Shown: piece after piece, positions 40,775 through 47,515 of the stretch
Numbering within the stretch: position 1 is the first letter of the stretch
How the letters are laid out: every line of letters starts with the position of its first letter
Assembly: GCA_049587715.1 (NCBI GenBank)
Contig: JBAVEL010000116.1
Span: forward strand, 1-59,823
Direction: 5' to 3'
From: JBAVEL01 sp049587715
GTDB lineage: Bacteria > Bacteroidota > Ignavibacteria > UBA10030 > UBA6906
Length of the DNA stretch: 59,823 bases
The notes under the pieces: generated by a model
The model's database searches: none
Told to the model about the DNA's origin: nothing
The model's input: only the letters and a program-made list of their open reading frames with translations
Made by a program: the position numbers and the translations under genes

Positions 40775-41043
40775 GGCACCCTCTCCGTTTCCACGCGGAA
40801 GTCCTCCATGACGGGGTTTGCCAGAAGGCGCCGGGCAGCCTCCTCGCCGATGCGCCGCGCCTCCTCCTCCGAACGGGCCTCCACCCGCAGCTCCACTTCC
40901 TTCCCCATGCGGACCCCCTGCACGGCTGAAAAACCCAGCGCCGAGAGCGCGGCTCCCACGGCCTTTCCCTGCGGATCCAGAATCGAGGGACGCAGCATGA
41001 CGTGCACCCGGACCAGGAAGGGGGAGCCCGACGCCGCGTTCAT
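40771..41043 (-). CDS. purS: Phosphoribosylformylglycinamidine synthase subunit PurS
   Basis: A 90-residue PurS, the small subunit that bridges PurQ and PurL. Family features are VRVHVMLRPSILDPQGKAV, LGFSAVQGVRMGKEVEL and RRLLANPVMEDFRVE. ATG 41043 overlaps the pssA stop by 4 bp (ATGA). The gene directly precedes purQ, the standard order. The stretch upstream in the same frame is arginine-rich and not part of the protein. Confidence 0.94.
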   Translation of the reverse strand: MNAASGSPFLVRVHVMLRPSILDPQGKAVGAALSALGFSAVQGVRMGKEVELRVEARSEEEARRIGEEAARRLLANPVMEDFRVETERVP

Positions 41044-41798
41044 TCGACCTCCGAGGGCTCGGCCGCGCGGGCCGGCTTGCCGCCCCCGCGGAGCAGATGA
41101 CGAAGCGCGCCGAAGGAGGAACGGATCACGCCGAGAAGGATGAACAGGGCCAGCAGAGGGAGGATGGCTCCCCCCCCGGTCACGAACACGACGACCACGG
41201 CCAGCCCCAGGAAGAGGAACTTCCACGGCTCTCTCCGGAACGAGCGGCGGGAAATGCGGGGGAGGGTGTCATACTGCACCTTGCTGACCATGAGGGCCGC
41301 CAGGAGAATGGGAACCCACGGAAGCGCCCAGGTCGCGGACGGATCCAGCCCCCCTTCCGGGCTGCGGAATGTAAGGACAAAAGAGGCCGCCGCCAGGGCG
41401 CTCACCGGCGTCGGCAGGCCGGTGAAGTGATCCTTGTCGAATCCGACGAGCTGGGTGTTGAACCGGGCCAGCCGCAGACCCGCAAACACCATCAGCAGGG
41501 AGCTCAGCAGAACTCCTCCGACCCCCAGATGGACCAACCCCGCCTGGTACACCAGATACGCGGGCGCCGCCCCGAACGAGATCACATCGGACAGGGAGTC
41601 AATCTGGACTCCGAACTCGGAAGAGGACCGGGTGATGCGGGCCATCACACCGTCCAGCGCGTCGAACCCGGCGGCCAGCATGATGAACCAGGAGGCGGCC
41701 ACCACGTCCCCCCGGCCGGCGTCTATCAGGGAGAGGAACCCGCAGAGCATGTTGAGGACGGTGAAGAGACTCGGCACCACCGCGCGTGTGATCTTCAT
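41040..41798 (-). CDS. pssA: CDP-diacylglycerol-serine O-phosphatidyltransferase
   Basis: A 252-residue membrane enzyme of the CDP-alcohol phosphotransferase family. The catalytic motif is complete: DALDGVMAR, then EFGVQIDSLSDVISFGAAPA. It makes phosphatidylserine, the precursor used by the neighbouring Psd. About seven hydrophobic segments are seen. The ATG at 41798 begins MKITRAVVPSLFTVLNMLCGFLS-like residues typical for the family; upstream in-frame Met codons add Trp/Arg-rich noise. The short gap to psd (34 bp) supports an operon. Confidence 0.94.
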   Translation of the reverse strand: MKITRAVVPSLFTVLNMLCGFLSLIDAGRGDVVAASWFIMLAAGFDALDGVMARITRSSSEFGVQIDSLSDVISFGAAPAYLVYQAGLVHLGVGGVLLSSLLMVFAGLRLARFNTQLVGFDKDHFTGLPTPVSALAAASFVLTFRSPEGGLDPSATWALPWVPILLAALMVSKVQYDTLPRISRRSFRREPWKFLFLGLAVVVVFVTGGGAILPLLALFILLGVIRSSFGALRHLLRGGGKPARAAEPSEVE

Positions 41799-41832
41799 AC
41801 GGTTCCGAGAATGTTTCTCCACACAGGCGCGT

Positions 41833-42489
41833 TCAGGACACCACTCCCAGAATCGTCTCTCCCGCCACCGTTCTGTCCCCAACCCGGACCTGCACGGCCA
41901 CCCCCGGGGGGAGCAGGACATCCACCCGGGAACCAAACTTGATCATGCCGAACCGTTCGCCCGCACGTGCATGGTCTCCCGGGGAGACCTCCGCCACGAT
42001 GCGGCGCGCAATGAAGCCCGCCACCTGCCGGAAGAGCACCTTCACCCGCGGGTTCTCGATCCCGATATGTGTCCGCTCGTTCCGCGCGGATGCCTTCGGC
42101 TCCGAGGCGATCAGATATTCCCCCTCATCATGGCGGAAGTAGCGGACAACGCCCGAGATCGGGAACCGGTTGACGTGCACATCCAGGACAGACATGAAGA
42201 TGCTCACCTGGACCGCCTCTCCCCCCAGGAACTCCGGATCGGACGTCCGCACGATCTCAATGATCCGGCCGTCCGCCGGCGCGAGCACCAGATTCTCCCC
42301 GGAGGGCACCACACGGTCGGGATCCCGGAAGAAGAAGAGGGTAAAGAGAAACACCAGCCCCATCAGGCCGGCGCACACAATCCGGGGAGTCCGCCCCTCC
42401 AGCAGGAAGAAGCCCGCCGCGGTGCCGAGCACCGCCAGGCCCGTCACGGCGGCCACAACGTCGTACCCGTACCTGGTCACCATGTGCAT
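41833..42489 (-). CDS. psd: Phosphatidylserine decarboxylase, short (proenzyme) type
   Basis: A 218-residue enzyme that turns phosphatidylserine into phosphatidylethanolamine. Two N-terminal hydrophobic segments are followed by FFFRDPDR, APADGRI, FMSVLDVHVNR, NERTHIGIE and the self-cleavage region GMIKFGSRVDV. There the Gly-Ser pair generates the pyruvoyl cofactor. This is the short form common outside Proteobacteria. It is the first gene of the long minus-strand run; a promoter is predicted at 42607-42635. Confidence 0.95.
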   Translation of the reverse strand: MHMVTRYGYDVVAAVTGLAVLGTAAGFFLLEGRTPRIVCAGLMGLVFLFTLFFFRDPDRVVPSGENLVLAPADGRIIEIVRTSDPEFLGGEAVQVSIFMSVLDVHVNRFPISGVVRYFRHDEGEYLIASEPKASARNERTHIGIENPRVKVLFRQVAGFIARRIVAEVSPGDHARAGERFGMIKFGSRVDVLLPPGVAVQVRVGDRTVAGETILGVVS

Positions 42490-42606
42490 GCGCTCCCCCC
42501 CCGGCCCGCCGGGAGAAGCCGGAGGCCGGACCCGGCCGGCAACGCGGCCGGCCGCGCACCTTCTCTGCGCATCGGAATCGTCATGCGGGGCTTTTCCTGA
42601 ACAATA

Positions 42607-42635
42607 AAGTTAGTCATCCCTTGTCTGAAAGTCAA
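42607..42635 (-). promoter_or_regulatory. Predicted promoter of the psd operon
   Basis: On the minus strand TTGACT (42635-42630) and TAACTT (42612-42607) are 17 bp apart. The start codon is about 118 bp downstream. The box lies in the AT-rich island shared with the divergent aminotransferase promoter. Confidence 0.5.
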
Positions 42636-42655
42636 CGAACGCATTCCGCCTCCTT

Positions 42656-42684
42656 TTGCTTTTTGGAGGCCTTCTCGGTATCAT
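42656..42684 (+). promoter_or_regulatory. Predicted promoter of the class V aminotransferase gene
   Basis: TTGCTT at 42656-42661 and TATCAT at 42679-42684 are spaced 17 bp, about 40 bp before ATG 42726. The pattern matches other promoters in the window. Confidence 0.55.
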
Positions 42685-42725
42685 CCCCTGCCCGCATCTG
42701 CACTCTCCGGCTGCCGAAAGGACGG

Positions 42726-43928
42726 ATGGACATGTCTGATAACGGGGATCTCGCCCGCGCGCGCTCTCTCTTTCCCCACACGGCGCAGGGAAAGGTCTAT
42801 CTGAACCATGCAGGCACAGGCCCCCTCAGCACCGCGGTGGTGGGGGCCGTCGGCGGATACCTGCGCGAGAGATCGGAGGGCAGGATCGAGACCTACGGCG
42901 AGGATCTGCGCATGCTGGCGGAGGTCAAGAACCTCGTCGCGCGGTTGATCGGCGCCGAATCCCCCGGGCGGATCGCCCTTACCCCCAGCACTTCCGACGC
43001 CCTCAACATCGTGGCCGCCGGCATCCCGTGGCGCGAGGGAGACACCGTGCTGGTGAACACGGCCGAGTTTCCCGCAAACGTGTGGCCCTGGCTCAACCTG
43101 GGGCGGCTCGGAGTCCGGGCGGTCTTTCTCCCCTGCCCCGACGGACGCATCACCATTGACCGTGTTCTGGACTCCCTGACCCCGCGCACCCGGGTGGTGG
43201 CCCTGAGTGCCGTGCAGTACCTCTCCGGATACCGGGCGGATCTGGCAACCATCGGAGAGATCTGCCGCTCGAGGGGAATCATTTTCGTGGTGGATGCCAT
43301 CCAGGCCGTGGGGGCCGTCTGCCTCCACGTCCAGAGGATGAAGATCGACGCCCTGGCCGCCGGCGGCCAGAAATGGCAGATGGCCCCCCACGGGACGGGC
43401 TTCCTCTATATTACGGAGGAACTGCAGTCCATCCTGCAGCAGAAGTCCGTCGGCTGGCTGGGGGTGCAGGACCCCTGGGATTTCCACAACTTTGCCCAGG
43501 ATCTGGCCCCGGATGCCCGCCGGTACGAAGGAGGAAGTCCGTCGATTCCGGCTCTCTGGGGAATGCGCGCGGCGCTGACGACCCTGCTGGAGTTCGGCCC
43601 GGACCGGGTCGAGCGGAGGGTCCTGGATCTGGCGGGAACCCTGCGGGGACACCTTTCGGGCCTGGGGGGGGTGACGGTCGCAACACCCGCCGAGGCGGCG
43701 GAACGGGCGGGGATCGTCACCGTCCGCCTCCCCGGGCGCACGGACCTCGCGTCCGTGTTCAAGGACCTCGTCCACGACCGGATCCTGCCGGCCATGCGCG
43801 ACGAGATGCTCCGCTTCTCGCCTCATTTCTACTGCACGGAAGAGGAGATGCACTCGGCGGCGGAGGCGCTCCGGCAGGCTCTCCTCCGCCACACGCATGA
43901 GGGCCCCCGCCCCTTCATCCCTTCATGA
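42726..43928 (+). CDS. PLP-dependent class V aminotransferase (cysteine desulfurase-like)
   Basis: A 400-residue fold-type I PLP enzyme. The cofactor-binding segments are TPSTSDALNIVAAGI near 80, the Asp of VVDAIQAVGA and the Schiff-base Lys216 in GGQKWQ. The start YLNHAGTGPL is characteristic of the class V group. No clear active-site Cys motif of IscS type is visible, so it may be a cysteine lyase, kynureninase-like or other member; the substrate is uncertain. ATG 42726 has GAAAGGA 5 nt upstream. Its end overlaps the end of rtcB by 14 bp on the opposite strand. Confidence 0.88.
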   Translation: MDMSDNGDLARARSLFPHTAQGKVYLNHAGTGPLSTAVVGAVGGYLRERSEGRIETYGEDLRMLAEVKNLVARLIGAESPGRIALTPSTSDALNIVAAGIPWREGDTVLVNTAEFPANVWPWLNLGRLGVRAVFLPCPDGRITIDRVLDSLTPRTRVVALSAVQYLSGYRADLATIGEICRSRGIIFVVDAIQAVGAVCLHVQRMKIDALAAGGQKWQMAPHGTGFLYITEELQSILQQKSVGWLGVQDPWDFHNFAQDLAPDARRYEGGSPSIPALWGMRAALTTLLEFGPDRVERRVLDLAGTLRGHLSGLGGVTVATPAEAAERAGIVTVRLPGRTDLASVFKDLVHDRILPAMRDEMLRFSPHFYCTEEEMHSAAEALRQALLRHTHEGPRPFIPS

Positions 43929-45360
43929 CGGCAAGCGGAACCAGCCGGGCCACCTTCCGGGCAATGCCCGCCCCCTGAACGGCTTCCACCACCCTGTCCA
44001 CGTCTTTGTAGGCGTCCGGTTTTTCCTCCAGCAGGCCCGCCTTCGTTTCTCCACGCACGAGGATTCCCTTCTGCTTCATCTCTGCCAGCAGGCGGTCCGG
44101 GGAAGCCCCCCTCCGGGCCTGTGTCCGGCTGAGGGACCTGCCGGCGCCGTGACAGCAGGAACCGAACGTCTGGTGCATGGCCTCCGGGGTCCCGACCAGA
44201 ACGTAGGAGGCGCTCCCCATGCTCCCGGGGATCAACACCGGATGGCCCACCGTACGGTAGTCCGCGGGGAGAAGAGGATGGCCGGCGGGCAGGGCCCGCG
44301 TGGCCCCTTTCCGGTGCACGAGGACGGTCCGCCGCGATCCCCCCCACTCGTGTTCTTCCCGCTTGGCGATATTGTGGCACACGTCGTACACGACCCGGAG
44401 TCCGGCAAGCCCGGCCACGCTCCGGAATGCCTCCCGCACCCGGAAGGTCATGATCTGCCGGTTGGCAAAGGCAAAATTGGCCGCGGCCGCCATGGCCCCG
44501 AGGTATGCCTCGCCTTCCTTCGAACCGACGGGGACGCAGGCAAGCTGCCTGTCCACAACGGTGATTCCGTGCCTCCGCATCCCCTCCTGCATGAGCTCCA
44601 GGTGGTCCGTGCACACCTGATGTCCGAGCCCGCGGGAACCGCTGTGCAGAAGGACGACCACCTGATCCGGTCTCAGGCCGAACGCCTCCGCCGCAGGCCG
44701 ATCGTACGTGGTCTCGACACGCTGGAACTCAAGGAAATGGTTCCCGGACCCCAGCGTTCCGATCTGATGACGGCCCCGGTCCAGGGCCCGCGCGCTCAAC
44801 GTGCCGGGATCCGCTCCCTCCATCCGCCCGTTCTCCTCCGTCCGATCCAGGTCCTCCGGCTCCCCGTGGCCGCGCTCCACAGCCCAGCGGGCGCCCCCCC
44901 GGAGCACTTCCCCCAGTTCCCGGGAAGTGACTTCCAGCGGGCTCTTTCTCCCGGCCCCGCACGGGATCTCCCTGAAGAGCCGGTCGAGGAGTCTTCCGAT
45001 CAGATCCGCAGAGCCGGACGCCCCGAGGGGGGTCCCGATGAGGCGGACCCCGCAGTTGATGTCGAACCCCACCCCCCCCGCACAGACCACCCCGCGGTGG
45101 ATGTCCGCGGCGGCCACCCCTCCGATGCAGAACCCGTACCCCTGATGGGCATCGGGCATGGCCAGGGAGGGTCCCACCAGACCGGGGAGTGTCGCCACGT
45201 TCGCCACCTGCTCCAGGGTCTTGTCGTTGCGGATCTGGAGGATCAGGTGTTCATCCGCAAACACGAGCCCCTCCGTGCGCATGCCCGCGCGGCTGCTCCG
45301 CGGAAGCAGGTACCGGTAGGCATCGAGCTGTTGAAGCGAAGAAGCGAGATCCTGTCCCAT
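43915..45360 (-). CDS. rtcB: RNA-splicing ligase RtcB
   Basis: A 481-residue RtcB, which joins RNA 2',3'-cyclic-phosphate (or 3'-phosphate) ends to 5'-OH ends using GTP and Mn. Metal and nucleotide residues appear as MPDAHQGYGFCIGG, GVGFDINCGVR, GTLGSGNHFLE, HSGSRGLGHQV, CHNIAKREEH and the guanylylated His of SCCHGAGR. ATG 45360 follows the archease stop with no gap. Together with archease it should form an active RNA-repair or splicing unit. No RtcA or RtcR gene is nearby. Confidence 0.97.
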   Translation of the reverse strand: MGQDLASSLQQLDAYRYLLPRSSRAGMRTEGLVFADEHLILQIRNDKTLEQVANVATLPGLVGPSLAMPDAHQGYGFCIGGVAAADIHRGVVCAGGVGFDINCGVRLIGTPLGASGSADLIGRLLDRLFREIPCGAGRKSPLEVTSRELGEVLRGGARWAVERGHGEPEDLDRTEENGRMEGADPGTLSARALDRGRHQIGTLGSGNHFLEFQRVETTYDRPAAEAFGLRPDQVVVLLHSGSRGLGHQVCTDHLELMQEGMRRHGITVVDRQLACVPVGSKEGEAYLGAMAAAANFAFANRQIMTFRVREAFRSVAGLAGLRVVYDVCHNIAKREEHEWGGSRRTVLVHRKGATRALPAGHPLLPADYRTVGHPVLIPGSMGSASYVLVGTPEAMHQTFGSCCHGAGRSLSRTQARRGASPDRLLAEMKQKGILVRGETKAGLLEEKPDAYKDVDRVVEAVQGAGIARKVARLVPLAVMKG

Positions 45361-45780
45361 TCATACATCCAGAAAGACGCGCACCCGGGTGGCTTCCGGC
45401 ATCCGTTCCACCGAAAGCTGATGATAGGTCACCGCCTTGACGTCCCGGCGGGTCCGGTGGCGGCGCCGGTCCAAGGGCTCCCCCCCGGTCCAACCCGTGA
45501 GGCGCGTGGGGGTCATCTCATCCACCCCGAAGGTCCCGCACACGAAGCCCTTCCCGTCGAAGAGATAGAGAATCTCGGAGAGCCAGCGGACGAGAAGCTG
45601 GGGAAGATCCGCGCCCGTGAGATGTATCTCCCTCCGTTCACGCCCCCGCACGCCGGATGGGTCCACCAGCACGCTCATGAGTCCCTCGGCGGCCCGGCAG
45701 AAGGCGTCTCCCGGCGTCGGACCCTGCGCCTCAATGCCCAGATCCGCGGGATGCTCCAGGAGCATGAAGCTTCCCCTCAC
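45361..45780 (-). CDS. Archease
   Basis: A 139-residue archease, the activator that accelerates RtcB turnover by promoting its guanylylation. Recognisable are LLEHPADLGIEAQG, AAEGLMSVLVDP, LVRWLSEILYLFD and AVTYHQLSVER. The metal-binding Asp and the C-terminal end FLDV are present. GTG 45780 overlaps the upstream stop by 4 bp (GTGA); ATG 45765 with GAGGGGAAG upstream is an alternative. It is placed directly before rtcB, a common pairing. Confidence 0.93.
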   Translation of the reverse strand: MRGSFMLLEHPADLGIEAQGPTPGDAFCRAAEGLMSVLVDPSGVRGRERREIHLTGADLPQLLVRWLSEILYLFDGKGFVCGTFGVDEMTPTRLTGWTGGEPLDRRRHRTRRDVKAVTYHQLSVERMPEATRVRVFLDV

Positions 45781-46592
45781 CTGTTGAGAGCGCTGCTGAA
45801 GTCCCGTCTCTTCCTCCGTGTCAGCTCATGCTCCTCCCCCAGGAGCCGGAAGACGGCAATGCAGGCACGGCGGGCCCCCTCCCCGTCATACGAGCGCTGC
45901 GTGCGGATCACCTCCAGGAACCCCTCCAGGGCGGCTTCGTACCTGCCCGCCACGAGGTCCCCGATGGCCGCCAGGTAGAGCCCCCGGACGGGGTGGGGGG
46001 GAAGGTCCTCGGGACGGGCCCCCTTCCGTGCAAGGTCCCTCACCGTCCGCACGGCCTCCGCCCCGGCATGGTGGGGGGAGTCCTCCTCCACTCCCTCCAC
46101 CAGTGCGGCCGCTTCCTCGGGATTCCCCTCCAGGAGCAGGCGTGCACGGAGTACCCGGGCCTGTTCGTTCCCCCCGTCGTCCCGGAGCACTTCCTCCAGG
46201 ATGCGCCCCGCGGGGTCCCGTTCCCCCTTCTCCAGGAAACGGGCCGCCTCCGCCAGCCGGGCGCGGTGCGGGTCGGGGAGCGCTCTCCGGAGCCATCTCT
46301 CCAGGGCGGCCTCGGGCATGGCCCCCGTGAACTCATCCGTCACGGCCCCGTCCACAAAGAGCTTGACCGCCGGGATGCCGCGGATGCCGTACTGCCGGGC
46401 GGTCTCCTGGTGGAGGTCGGTATTGACCTTGGCCAGCACCCACCTGCCTCCGCTGGCGGAAGCCAGCCGCTCCAGCACGGGACCGAGCACTCTGCAGGGC
46501 CCGCACCACTCCGCCCAGAAGTCCACAAGAACCGGTATCGTGCGGCTGCGCTCCAGCACGTCCCTGTCGAAATCAGCACCCTCCACGCTCAT
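45777..46592 (-). CDS. Thioredoxin-domain TPR protein, CnoX (YbbN)-like
   Basis: A 271-residue protein. An N-terminal thioredoxin domain has the active site WCGPC (Cys30 and Cys33) after VLVDFWAE, then VNTDLHQETARQYGIRGIPAVKLF. The C-terminal half has TPR-like helices (RARLLLEGNPEEAAALVEG, then AIGDLVAGRYEAALEGFLEVI). E. coli CnoX/YbbN has the same plan and works as a holdase and redox protectant. Here both Cys are kept, so it may be redox active. ATG 46592 has GGGAGGG upstream. It heads an operon with archease and rtcB. Confidence 0.9.
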   Translation of the reverse strand: MSVEGADFDRDVLERSRTIPVLVDFWAEWCGPCRVLGPVLERLASASGGRWVLAKVNTDLHQETARQYGIRGIPAVKLFVDGAVTDEFTGAMPEAALERWLRRALPDPHRARLAEAARFLEKGERDPAGRILEEVLRDDGGNEQARVLRARLLLEGNPEEAAALVEGVEEDSPHHAGAEAVRTVRDLARKGARPEDLPPHPVRGLYLAAIGDLVAGRYEAALEGFLEVIRTQRSYDGEGARRACIAVFRLLGEEHELTRRKRRDFSSALNR

Positions 46593-46622
46593 ATCCCTCC
46601 CGTGCGATCCCTTCCGGAGGGG

Positions 46623-46651
46623 AATATACGCACTCCCCCCGAGCCCTGCAA
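46623..46651 (-). promoter_or_regulatory. Predicted promoter of the cnoX-archease-rtcB operon
   Basis: On the minus strand TTGCAG (46651-46646) and TATATT (46628-46623) are 17 bp apart, 31 bp before the start codon. It faces a similar promoter at 46670-46699. Confidence 0.6.
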
Positions 46652-46669
46652 CGGCGGGCCGATGCCGGC

Positions 46670-46699
46670 TTGCATCTGGACCACCCCGACCCGTATATT
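46670..46699 (+). promoter_or_regulatory. Predicted promoter of the metallo-hydrolase-CotH operon
   Basis: TTGCAT at 46670-46675 and TATATT at 46694-46699 are spaced 18 bp. The start codon lies 52 bp downstream. Confidence 0.55.
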
Positions 46700-46751
46700 C
46701 AGAGGGAGGCGCATCTCCCTCCCAACGCACTCCCCTTCTTCAGGAGCCCCC

Positions 46752-47483
46752 ATGAGACGACGCACCGCCGCACGTGCACACCCGAAGATGGAGATCACCT
46801 GGTGGGGTCATTCCGCGTTCAGCATCCGGACCCCGGGGGGGCGGGTTGTCCTTGTGGATCCCTGGCTCGGAAACCCCCGCGCCCCCGAAGGGGCGGCGGA
46901 TATCGCGCCCGTGCACCTGATTCTGGTGACACACGGACATGCGGACCATGTGGGCGACACCGTGGCCATCGCGCGCAGAACGGGGGCACGCGTCGTGGCC
47001 ATTCATGAGGTGTCCCTGTATCTCCAGTCCGCGGGACTCCCGAACGTGACGGGCATGAACAAGGGGGGGACCCTGGAGGCGGAGGATGTCGCAATCACCA
47101 TGGTGGATGCGCGGCACAGCGGGGAGATCGATGCCGGCGGGAAGCTTCTTCCCGGAGGAGAACCGGCGGGCTTCGTCATCAGACTCCGGGACGGGAGATC
47201 CGTCTACCACGCCGGCGACACATCCCTGTTCGGGGACATGCGGCTCATCGCCCGGCTCTACACACCGACTGTGGCCATGCTGCCCATCGGGGACCTGTAC
47301 ACCATGGGCCCCCGGGAGGCGGCGGAGGCCTGCACCATGCTCCAGCCGCGTCACATCATCGGCATGCACTACGGCACCTTCCCCGCCCTGACGGGGACCC
47401 CGGACGCCCTGCGGGCCCGGCTCCCCGCCCGGTTGCGGTCGCGTGTCCGTGAGCTGAGCCCCGGAATCCCCGTCCTCCTGTAG
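46752..47483 (+). CDS. Metal-dependent hydrolase, UPF0173 family (beta-lactamase fold)
   Basis: A 243-residue protein of the UPF0173/YtkL-like branch of the metallo-beta-lactamase fold. Its core starts MEITWWGHSAFSI, with VLVDPWL, the metal motif VTHGHADHVGD, VYHAGDTSLFGDM and a late His in IIGMHYGTFP. Typical enzymes bind zinc or manganese; the substrate is unknown. ATG 46752 has AGGAG 5 nt upstream and adds 12 basic residues; ATG 46788 is an alternative start nearer the family core. The CotH-like gene follows after 32 bp. Confidence 0.9.
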   Translation: MRRRTAARAHPKMEITWWGHSAFSIRTPGGRVVLVDPWLGNPRAPEGAADIAPVHLILVTHGHADHVGDTVAIARRTGARVVAIHEVSLYLQSAGLPNVTGMNKGGTLEAEDVAITMVDARHSGEIDAGGKLLPGGEPAGFVIRLRDGRSVYHAGDTSLFGDMRLIARLYTPTVAMLPIGDLYTMGPREAAEACTMLQPRHIIGMHYGTFPALTGTPDALRARLPARLRSRVRELSPGIPVLL

Positions 47484-47515
47484 GGAAAACCTCACTCGGG
47501 AAAGGAACCGATCCC

